Part shown: positions 7,749 to 12,938 of the stretch, one piece after another
How the letters are laid out: each line of letters begins with the position of its first letter
Numbering within the stretch: the stretch's first letter is position 1
From: an uncultured Pigmentiphaga sp.
GTDB lineage: Bacteria > Pseudomonadota > Gammaproteobacteria > Burkholderiales > Burkholderiaceae_B
Assembly (NCBI GenBank): GCA_937891425.1
Contig: CALAGD010000099.1
Span: 1 to 12,938 of the forward strand
DNA: 12,938 bases
Reading direction: 5' to 3'
The notes under the pieces: model-generated
Seen by the model: only the letters and a program-made list of their open reading frames with translations
Database searches by the model: none
Told to the model about the DNA's origin: nothing
Made by a program: the position numbers and the translations under genes

Positions 7749-7761
7749 ATCAGGAACTTCC

Positions 7762-8208
7762 ATGGAACTCGACATCAAGGCTATTCTCGATTGTTTGCCG
7801 CATCGGTATCCGATGCTGCTCATTGATCGGGTTCTGGATGTCAAGCCTGGCGAATCCATCGTCGCCATCAAGAACGTCTCCATCAACGAACCGTACTTCC
7901 CGGGGCATTTTCCACATCACCCGGTCATGCCCGGGGTTCTCATCCTGGAAGCGTTGGCACAGGCTGCAGCCATCGTATCGTTCATGGGAGCCGGGGCCAA
8001 GCCTGAAGACAACTGTGTCTACTATTTTGCCGGCATTGACGGTGCACGTTTCCGTCGACCCGTCGTGCCCGGCGACCAGCTCCGGCTTGAGGTGGTCGTC
8101 GAGCGTGTAACCCGGGGAATGGGGAAGTACCGGGGCAAGGCCTATGTCGGCGACCAGGTGGCCGCCGAGGCTGAACTGATGTGCGCAATGCGTAAGCTAG
8201 AGGACTGA
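7762..8208 (+). CDS. fabZ: 3-hydroxyacyl-[acyl-carrier-protein] dehydratase FabZ
   Basis: FabZ dehydrates 3-hydroxyacyl-ACP to trans-2-enoyl-ACP in fatty acid elongation. It therefore competes with LpxA and LpxD for the hydroxyacyl-ACP pool, so its place between lpxD and lpxA makes sense. The protein is 148 residues, the usual hot-dog-fold length. LPHRYPMLLIDRV is the typical opening. The active site is seen as FPGHFPHHPVMPGVLILEALAQ, cited by residues: His49 in FPGHFP and Glu63 in LILEALAQ, 14 apart as in E. coli His54/Glu68. KFRRPVVPGD-like sequence (GARFRRPVVPGDQL) is the conserved substrate-tunnel strand. ATG 7762 is preceded by AGGAA (7752-7756) at a 5-base spacing. An in-frame TTG at 7732 is a weaker alternative. 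The stop is 4 bases before the lpxA GTG. Confidence 0.98.
   Translation: MELDIKAILDCLPHRYPMLLIDRVLDVKPGESIVAIKNVSINEPYFPGHFPHHPVMPGVLILEALAQAAAIVSFMGAGAKPEDNCVYYFAGIDGARFRRPVVPGDQLRLEVVVERVTRGMGKYRGKAYVGDQVAAEAELMCAMRKLED
8199..8204 (+). promoter_or_regulatory. Ribosome binding site deciding the GTG start of lpxA
   Basis: AGAGGA, lying inside the last codons of fabZ, is 8 bases before GTG 8213. It supports GTG initiation and probable translational coupling of fabZ and lpxA. Confidence 0.6.
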
Positions 8209-8212
8209 TCCC

Positions 8213-9001
8213 GTGCCGTTGATTCATCCCACGGCCATTGTCGACCCTTTGGCTGAGCTCGACAGCACCGTTACCGTAGGGCCGTATACGGTCATCGGCC
8301 CACATGTGCGCATCGGTGCGAATACCCGCATCGACGGGCATTGCGTGATCGAGGGCCACACCACCATCGGCCGTGACAACCACATTTTCCCGTTCTGCTC
8401 GATCGGCGCCATTTCGCAAGACAAGAAGTATCGTGGCGAGCCTACCCGGCTTGAAATAGGAAATGGCAATACCATCCGCGAGTTCTGCACGATGCACCTC
8501 GGAACCGTGCAGGACGAGGGTGTCACCCGGGTGGGTGACAACAACTGGATCATGACTTACGTGCACATCGCGCACGACTGCCGCGTGGGCAGCAACACCG
8601 TGCTGTCGAGCAGTGCGCAGCTCGCAGGGCACGTGCATGTCGGCGATTGGGCCGTGCTGGGCGGGTTCACCGGCGTGCACCAGTTCGTCAAGATAGGCGC
8701 ACATGCCATGACCGGGGCTCAGGCGCTGCTGCTGCAGGATGTGCCTCCCTTCGTCACGGCCGCAGGCAGCCCGGCGCGTCCTGCTGGCATCAATGCGGAA
8801 GGTCTCAAGCGGCGCGGTTTCAGTCCTGAGGTAATTCTCAGCGTAAGGCGCGCGTTCAAGACGCTATACCGCTCAGGGCTTACGCTGGCCGAGGCGCGTC
8901 AGGCGATCACGGCACAGCGAGAGGCTGAACCGCACGCCGCGGAGGCCCTGCAGCTGATGCTGTCGTTCCTGGATAGCGCTTCGCGAGGAATCATCCGCTA
9001 A
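8213..9001 (+). CDS. lpxA: UDP-N-acetylglucosamine acyltransferase LpxA
   Basis: LpxA attaches a 3-hydroxyacyl chain from ACP to the 3-OH of UDP-GlcNAc, the first step of lipid A synthesis. The GTG start gives 262 residues, exactly the E. coli length. IHPTAIVDP at the N-terminus begins the left-handed beta-helix of hexapeptide repeats (to about residue 185). A helical C-terminal domain follows, with GINAEGLKRRGFS and LYRSGLTL. The catalytic dyad region is VHIAHDC with His118 and His121 (E. coli His122/His125). GGFTGVHQF carries His156 (E. coli His160). By that alignment, the acyl-chain ruler residue Gly173 of E. coli is Ala169 here, in MTGAQALLLQDVPP, which may bias chain length toward shorter acyl groups; this is inference. 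The stop is 2 bases before lpxB, so the two are probably coupled. Confidence 0.98.
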   Translation: MPLIHPTAIVDPLAELDSTVTVGPYTVIGPHVRIGANTRIDGHCVIEGHTTIGRDNHIFPFCSIGAISQDKKYRGEPTRLEIGNGNTIREFCTMHLGTVQDEGVTRVGDNNWIMTYVHIAHDCRVGSNTVLSSSAQLAGHVHVGDWAVLGGFTGVHQFVKIGAHAMTGAQALLLQDVPPFVTAAGSPARPAGINAEGLKRRGFSPEVILSVRRAFKTLYRSGLTLAEARQAITAQREAEPHAAEALQLMLSFLDSASRGIIR

Positions 9002-9003
9002 CC

Positions 9004-10206
9004 ATGGCGCCCATTGCCTCTGGCCACGGGCACACTGAATGGCCTGGTCTTCCCGGGTTACAGGTCGGCATGGTTGCGGGCGAGCCATCGGGTGACCTGC
9101 TCGCGGCTCGGGTCATGCAGGGGCTGCAGGCGCTCGCGCCTGCGGTGCAGGTCAGCGGCATTGGCGGCCCGCACATGACAGCGCAGGGTTTGCAGGCGTG
9201 GTACCCCATGGATACCCTTGCCATATTCGGGTATGTCGATGCGCTGAAGCGCCTGCCTTCCCTGCTGGCGATGCGTCGCAACGTGATTCGGCGCTGGCTG
9301 AAGCAGCGGCCCGACGTGTTCGTAGGCATCGATGCGCCCGACTTCAACCTGGGCGTAGAAGAACGGTTGCGGTCGGCCGGCATCCCGACGGTGCAGTTCG
9401 TCGGGCCTTCCATCTGGGCGTGGCGAGGCGAGCGCATCCATCTCATCCGGCGTGCAGTATCACACATGCTGGTGGTGTTCCCTTTCGAAGAAGCCCTGTA
9501 CCAGGAGGCCGGCGTGCCGGTTACCTATGTGGGACACCCACTGGCCAGCGTCATTCCCCTGGAACCAGACCAGTCTGCCGCCCGTGCGCGGCTGCAGGTC
9601 GATGCACGGGCACGCGTCGTAGCGCTGATGCCGGGTAGCCGCACCAGTGAGATAGCGCGCATGGGACCAACATTCATCAGGGCCGCCGGGCTGTTGCAGA
9701 AGCGTAATCCGCGTCTGGAGTTCCTGGTTCCCATGGTCAATGAAGAGCGGCGCCGCCAGTTCCTGTCATTGCCAGGGCTGGATGCGGTCCAACGGTTGCG
9801 CTGCATCACCGGGCGCGCTTACGACGTTCTGGAGGCATGCGATGCCGTCCTCGTGGCCAGTGGCACCGCTTCGCTCGAGGCGGCCCTGTTCAAGCGGCCC
9901 ATGGTCATCGCCTATGCGGTGTCGCCCCTGGCATTGTGGATCATGAGAAAACGATCGGGTCAGGAACGCCCGTACGTCCCATGGGTGGGTTTGCCCAATG
10001 TGCTGGCGCGCGAGTTCCTGGTTCCCGAGCTGCTGCAGACTGACATGACACCCGAAGCGTTGGCCGACGCGCTGTGGCCCATGCTTGAGGACGCAAAGCG
10101 GGTAGAGGCCCTGAAGATCAGATTCGCCGAGCTGCATCAGGTTCTGCGCCGCGATACGGCTCGGCTCGCGGCCAGTCGCATTCTCGAGGTGGCTCGTGGC
10201 GCCTGA
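9004..10206 (+). CDS. lpxB: Lipid-A-disaccharide synthase LpxB
   Basis: LpxB is a GT19-family, membrane-associated glycosyltransferase. It condenses UDP-2,3-diacylglucosamine with lipid X to make the beta-1,6 disaccharide of lipid A. The protein is 400 residues (E. coli 382), the extra length mostly at a polar N-terminus. Family motifs in order: VAGEPSGD (residues 24-31), IFGYVDALKRLP, VGIDAPDFNLG (about 107-117), VGPSIWAWR, YVGHPLA, MPGSRTSEI (about 209-217), and VLVASGTASLEAAL. WVGLPNVLA near the C-terminus matches the E. coli SLPNLLA. ATG 9004 follows the lpxA TAA by 2 bases. A GAGGAA at 8985-8990 is rather far (13 bases), so coupling to lpxA termination may help initiation. The next gene is rnhB, as in many proteobacteria. 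Confidence 0.98.
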   Translation: MAPIASGHGHTEWPGLPGLQVGMVAGEPSGDLLAARVMQGLQALAPAVQVSGIGGPHMTAQGLQAWYPMDTLAIFGYVDALKRLPSLLAMRRNVIRRWLKQRPDVFVGIDAPDFNLGVEERLRSAGIPTVQFVGPSIWAWRGERIHLIRRAVSHMLVVFPFEEALYQEAGVPVTYVGHPLASVIPLEPDQSAARARLQVDARARVVALMPGSRTSEIARMGPTFIRAAGLLQKRNPRLEFLVPMVNEERRRQFLSLPGLDAVQRLRCITGRAYDVLEACDAVLVASGTASLEAALFKRPMVIAYAVSPLALWIMRKRSGQERPYVPWVGLPNVLAREFLVPELLQTDMTPEALADALWPMLEDAKRVEALKIRFAELHQVLRRDTARLAASRILEVARGA

Positions 10207-10271
10207 AATGTCCGACGCATGCCACACGCTGACGTGGGTCCACCGCGTCCTGGCTGGCACACTCGCGAAAC

Positions 10272-10277
10272 GGAGAG
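10272..10277 (+). promoter_or_regulatory. Ribosome binding site supporting the rnhB start at 10285
   Basis: GGAGAG lies 7 bases before ATG 10285. The more upstream in-frame ATG at 10219 has no such element, and its extra 22 residues look non-conserved. Confidence 0.55.
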
Positions 10278-10284
10278 CGCAGGC

Positions 10285-10974
10285 ATGAGTACCCGGCGCG
10301 GTGCGGTTGCGTCGTCGGTATCCGGCTCGCTGATGCTGGATCTGACCGTGGAAGTGCAACGTCCGAAAGTGCGCATTGTGTGTGGTGTGGACGAGGCCGG
10401 GCGGGGCCCGTTGGCCGGGCCGGTCTATGCGGCTGCGGTCGTTCTTCACCCCAGGAAACCCATCAAGGGGTTGGCTGACTCCAAGGCACTTACTGAGGCG
10501 CGTCGCCAGGAACTGGCAGAAATCATCAAGGAGCGGGCGGTTGCGTGGAGCATTGCGTCGGCCTCGGTAGAAGAAATTGACCGTTTCAACATCCTGCGTG
10601 CGACCTGGATGGCCATGCAGCGCGCAGTACGCACGCTGCAGGTGACCCCGGATGTGGTGAAGGTGGACGGCAACCAGGCCCCGTCCTTTCCCTGTGCTGT
10701 CGAGGCCATCGTCAAGGGCGATGCCAAGGTGCGCGCCATTTCGGCTGCGTCCATTCTTGCCAAGACTGCACGCGACGCGGAGCTGATGCGGTTGCATGAG
10801 CAGTATCCGGAGTACGGTCTTGACCAGCACAAGGGCTACGCCACGCCACTGCATCTCGAGCGTCTGAAGCTTTACGGCGTCTCGCCCATCCATCGCCGCA
10901 GTTTCGCTCCCGTGCGCCAGCTGCTCGAGGCGTCTCGGCCACCGGTCCCGGATCTTTTCGGAGAGATCTGGTGA
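10285..10974 (+). CDS. rnhB: Ribonuclease HII
   Basis: RNase HII removes ribonucleotides misincorporated in DNA and cleaves the RNA strand of RNA-DNA hybrids. The chosen ATG gives 229 residues, against 198 in E. coli. The extra residues are a poorly conserved N-terminus (1-27) and a C-terminal tail ending DLFGEIW. The catalytic DEDD set is present: Asp36 and Glu37 in VDEAGRGPLAGPV, Asp128 in VDGN, and Asp146 in KGD. ISAASILAKTARD and YGLDQHKGYATPLHLE are strongly conserved, as is HRRSF. Starts at 10219 and 10333 are possible; the Shine-Dalgarno favours 10285. Its TGA overlaps the GTG of the downstream methyltransferase by 4 bases (GTGA), implying translational coupling. In E. coli dnaE follows; here it is a methyltransferase. 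Confidence 0.97.
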   Translation: MSTRRGAVASSVSGSLMLDLTVEVQRPKVRIVCGVDEAGRGPLAGPVYAAAVVLHPRKPIKGLADSKALTEARRQELAEIIKERAVAWSIASASVEEIDRFNILRATWMAMQRAVRTLQVTPDVVKVDGNQAPSFPCAVEAIVKGDAKVRAISAASILAKTARDAELMRLHEQYPEYGLDQHKGYATPLHLERLKLYGVSPIHRRSFAPVRQLLEASRPPVPDLFGEIW

Positions 10975-11864
10975 GTACTCTGAAACGCATCTCCTCCCGT
11001 GCCAATCCCCTGGTCAAGCTGCTGCGGCGGGTGGCGCGGGGCGGCTCCCCCCGGCAGCGCGACGGCTGGGTCTGGCTTGAGGGAATTCACCTTTGCGAAG
11101 AGTACCTTGCCCGTATCGGGCAACCGCATCTGGCGGTGTTCGATGCGCGCCGCTTGGAGCCGGCCCGGGGCGGGGTGCCCACAACGTGGCCAGACGTTCG
11201 AGCGACCGAAGCGGTGCCGGCGGTGGAATCGGGCAGCCCAGTGTCTGAGGTCGTCCTGCAGGATCTGTATCGGGCCATCGAACCGGACCGCGCCGTGCTG
11301 CTCGCGGGGGATGTCATGGAAGCGGTTTCCGAAATCGCAGCGGATCAGGGAGTAGGTTTCCTCGTTGAGCAACCGGGGGCGCGTCTCCCCTCTGCCATCC
11401 GCCAGCGGTGTGTCTTGCTCGACCGCATCCAGGATCCGGGAAATGTCGGATCAATAATCCGAACCTGCGCCGCGGCGGGAATAGGTACCATCATTTTGCT
11501 CGAGGGCTCGGCATCCGCCTGGTCGTCGAAGGTATTGCGGGCAGGTCAGGGGGCGCACTTTGCGCTCGACGTGTACGATCAGGTCAGCGCCACCGAGGCC
11601 GCAGCATGTCTTGACGTGCCGGTGCTGGCAACCTGTCTTGAGGATGCGCGCAGCCTGTACGACGCGCCGTTGCCGGCGGAATGCGCCTGGGTGTTCGGGC
11701 AGGAGGGGCAGGGAGTGTCCAGGTTCTGGCTGGAGCGTGCAAACGAGCGCATCCATATCCCCCAGGCGCCAGGGGTGGAGTCGCTGAATGTGGGGGCAGC
11801 AGCAGCTGTCTGCCTGTTCGAGCAGCGCCGACAGATGCTTGCGCGCGGAGTGAATGCCCGTTGA
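10971..11864 (+). CDS. RNA 2'-O-methyltransferase of the SpoU/TrmH (SPOUT) family
   Basis: This is a SPOUT-class methyltransferase, expected to use S-adenosylmethionine to methylate a ribose 2'-OH in rRNA or tRNA. The exact target cannot be read from the sequence; it is RlmB/YsgA-like rather than clearly TrmH or TrmL. The protein is 297 residues from a GTG start. The N-terminal part (about 1-140) begins with ISSRANPLVKLLRR and carries WLEGIHLCEE, typical of the substrate-binding domain of this subgroup. The catalytic trefoil-knot domain has motif 1 LLDRIQDPGNVGSIIRTC (Asn158, Arg164), motif 2 WVFGQEGQGVS (Glu245) and motif 3 IPQAPGVESLNVGAAAAV (Ser271, Asn273). All three motifs look intact. 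The GTG overlaps the rnhB stop, so it is the last gene of the plus-strand run. Confidence 0.92.
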   Translation: MSTLKRISSRANPLVKLLRRVARGGSPRQRDGWVWLEGIHLCEEYLARIGQPHLAVFDARRLEPARGGVPTTWPDVRATEAVPAVESGSPVSEVVLQDLYRAIEPDRAVLLAGDVMEAVSEIAADQGVGFLVEQPGARLPSAIRQRCVLLDRIQDPGNVGSIIRTCAAAGIGTIILLEGSASAWSSKVLRAGQGAHFALDVYDQVSATEAAACLDVPVLATCLEDARSLYDAPLPAECAWVFGQEGQGVSRFWLERANERIHIPQAPGVESLNVGAAAAVCLFEQRRQMLARGVNAR

Positions 11865-11886
11865 CTGGCGTCTCGCAGCGCCGGTC

Positions 11887-11927
11887 CGGGCATCGGCCCC
11901 CCCGGGCCGGGTTTCTCCCGGTGCCCG
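11887..11927. terminator. Terminator-like stem between convergent genes
   Basis: CGGGCATCGG (11887-11896) can pair with CCGGTGCCCG (11918-11927): ten pairs, one of them a U-G wobble. The loop can instead fold into two smaller hairpins (11894-11909 and 11907-11921). It fills the 64-base gap between the methyltransferase and ppsR, whose stop is 2 bases away. There is no good T-run on either strand, so termination is inferred from position and structure. Confidence 0.45.
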
Positions 11928-11928
11928 T

Positions 11929-12795
11929 CTATGCGCCGTTCTTGTTGTAGAACCCGATCTCCTGCATGATCGTGGTTGCGATCTCTTCGACGGATTTGGT
12001 GGTGGTTGACAGCCACCGTATGCCTTCGCGGCGCATCAGACGCTGTGCTTCGCTGACCTCCCAGCGGCATTGTTCGATCGATGCATATTTGCTGTCGGGC
12101 CGTCGCTCATTGCGAACCTCGGCAAGCCGTTCCGGATGGATGGTGAGGCCGAACAGCTTGTGCCGGTAGGGCAATAGCGCCGAGGGCAGGGCGCCGCGTT
12201 CGAAGTCGTCGGGGATGAGCGGGTAGTTGGCCGCCTTGATGCCGTACTGCAGCGCAAGGTACAGGCTGGTGGGTGTCTTGCCGCAACGTGAGACGCCGAT
12301 CAGAATGACGTCGGCCTTCTCGAGGCCGGTGATGGTCTGGCCGTCGTCATGCGCCAGGCTGAAGTTCACCGCCTCCATGCGGTTCAGGTAGGCCGGTGAG
12401 TCGGCAGCTGCATGCGAGCGACCCACCGAATGACTCGAGCGTACTCCGAGCTCTTCCTCGAGGGGCGCAACAAACGTGGCGAACAGGTCCAGGAACAGGC
12501 CACTTGCCTGACGCACGCGTGCGTTGATGCGGGGGTTGACCAGCGTACTGAACACGATGGGGCGCATCTGGTCCTCGGCATGGACACGGTCGATGCGCTC
12601 GGCAGCGGCGACGGCTTTCTCGATGGTATTGACAAAAGGGATGCGGATGAGGCGGAACTCGACCCGTTCGAACTGGGACAGAACTGAGTTGGCGAATGTT
12701 TCTGCCGTGATGCCGGTGCCATCGGAGATGATGAACACGGCGCGTCGTGGAGGAGGATTCGGATTGCTCGTGACGGGATGCGAGGGCGTACTCAT
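11929..12795 (-). CDS. ppsR: PEP synthase regulatory protein (bifunctional kinase/pyrophosphorylase)
   Basis: PpsR (DUF299 family) inactivates phosphoenolpyruvate synthase by ADP-dependent phosphorylation of a Thr and reactivates it by Pi-dependent dephosphorylation. It thereby sets gluconeogenic flux from pyruvate in the cytoplasm. The protein is 288 residues, close to E. coli (277). The N-terminal motif FIISDGTGITAE (21-32) is diagnostic. The nucleotide-binding P-loop is GVSRCGKTPTS (167-177). ANYPLIPDD (189-197) and SKYAS are also conserved. A Pro/Asn-rich tail of about 18 residues precedes the fold. The start ATG is 12793-12795 on the minus strand; no strong Shine-Dalgarno is seen. It converges on the lpx cluster and is probably unrelated to it. 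In related bacteria ppsA is often divergent from ppsR, which would place ppsA just beyond the right edge; its coding sequence is not visible here. Confidence 0.95.
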   Translation of the reverse strand: MSTPSHPVTSNPNPPPRRAVFIISDGTGITAETFANSVLSQFERVEFRLIRIPFVNTIEKAVAAAERIDRVHAEDQMRPIVFSTLVNPRINARVRQASGLFLDLFATFVAPLEEELGVRSSHSVGRSHAAADSPAYLNRMEAVNFSLAHDDGQTITGLEKADVILIGVSRCGKTPTSLYLALQYGIKAANYPLIPDDFERGALPSALLPYRHKLFGLTIHPERLAEVRNERRPDSKYASIEQCRWEVSEAQRLMRREGIRWLSTTTKSVEEIATTIMQEIGFYNKNGA

Positions 12796-12813
12796 GGCGT
12801 GATCGGGTTCGCG

Positions 12814-12819
12814 TACAAT
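12814..12819 (+). promoter_or_regulatory. Possible -10 box of a divergent promoter
   Basis: TACAAT lies in the AT-richer patch upstream of ppsR and points rightwards, as expected for a divergent gene such as ppsA. No convincing -35 is present at 16-18 bases. The whole interval 12796-12938 has no supported gene. Confidence 0.25.
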
Positions 12820-12899
12820 TTGCTCTACCTGCGGGGCGTACCGTCATGGTGCGTCGCCGCATGGGTGGCTTGCAACGGCACGAATCTGCAAGCAGATGT

Positions 12900-12922
12900 C
12901 GGGCCGGAAATGCAAAGGCCCG
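12900..12922. repeat. Inverted repeat near the right edge
   Basis: CGGGCC (12900-12905) and GGCCCG (12917-12922) form a perfect 6-base stem with an 11-base loop, followed by only three T residues. It may be a leader hairpin of a gene beyond the edge, a weak terminator, or chance. The sequence stops 16 bases later. Confidence 0.35.
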
Positions 12923-12938
12923 TTTGGCCAGGGCAGGT

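Noticed and set aside
10219..10284. Upstream start for rnhB at ATG 10219
   Set aside because: No ribosome site precedes it and the added residues look non-conserved, whereas ATG 10285 has GGAGAG at a good distance. It cannot be fully excluded.
12846..12938. An open plus-strand frame from ATG 12846 to the window edge
   Set aside because: The 31 visible residues are mostly Arg, Ala and Gly and do not resemble PpsA or another known N-terminus; there is too little to call a gene.
1..12938. Search for a novel defence, mobile or biosynthetic system
   Set aside because: Every sizeable plus-strand gene and the single minus-strand gene belong to known housekeeping families in a conserved order. I saw no transposase, integrase, direct-repeat array, tRNA or island-like change in composition.

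Overview
The window is a housekeeping stretch of a high-GC Gram-negative chromosome. Gene order and protein character point to a betaproteobacterium, most likely Burkholderiales near Alcaligenaceae/Bordetella; this rests on remembered family resemblance (BamA especially), not on a search. It holds the classic envelope-biogenesis cluster: (cdsA, cut by the left edge) - dxr - rseP - bamA - ompH/skp - lpxD - fabZ - lpxA - lpxB - rnhB - a SpoU/TrmH-family RNA methyltransferase, all on the plus strand from 2 to 11864. A convergent ppsR gene lies on the minus strand (11929-12795). The last 143 bases are its upstream region and show no gene.

The genes supply linked pathways. CdsA makes CDP-diacylglycerol for phospholipids. 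Dxr commits carbon to isoprenoids, including the undecaprenyl carrier lipid. RseP is the intramembrane protease of the envelope-stress response. BamA inserts outer-membrane beta-barrels and OmpH/Skp is their periplasmic chaperone. LpxA, LpxD and LpxB are lipid A enzymes, and FabZ competes for the same 3-hydroxyacyl-ACP pool. RNase HII and the RNA methyltransferase are information-processing passengers at the 3' end, joined by a 4-base GTGA overlap. PpsR is a bifunctional kinase/phosphotransferase that controls PEP synthase.

Most junctions are tight, which fits polycistronic transcription. Two gaps of about 200 bases (bamA-ompH, lpxD-fabZ) are the places where internal promoters or RNA structures could sit. 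The lpxD-fabZ gap has a strong GC hairpin and a -10-like box. The 64 bases between the methyltransferase and ppsR can fold into a terminator-like stem.

I see no mobile element, CRISPR array, rRNA or tRNA, and no uncharacterised gene system. The most unusual observation is that RseP appears to carry a single PDZ domain where the E. coli protein has two; the surviving one resembles PDZ2. A secondary point is Ala at the acyl-chain 'ruler' position of LpxA.
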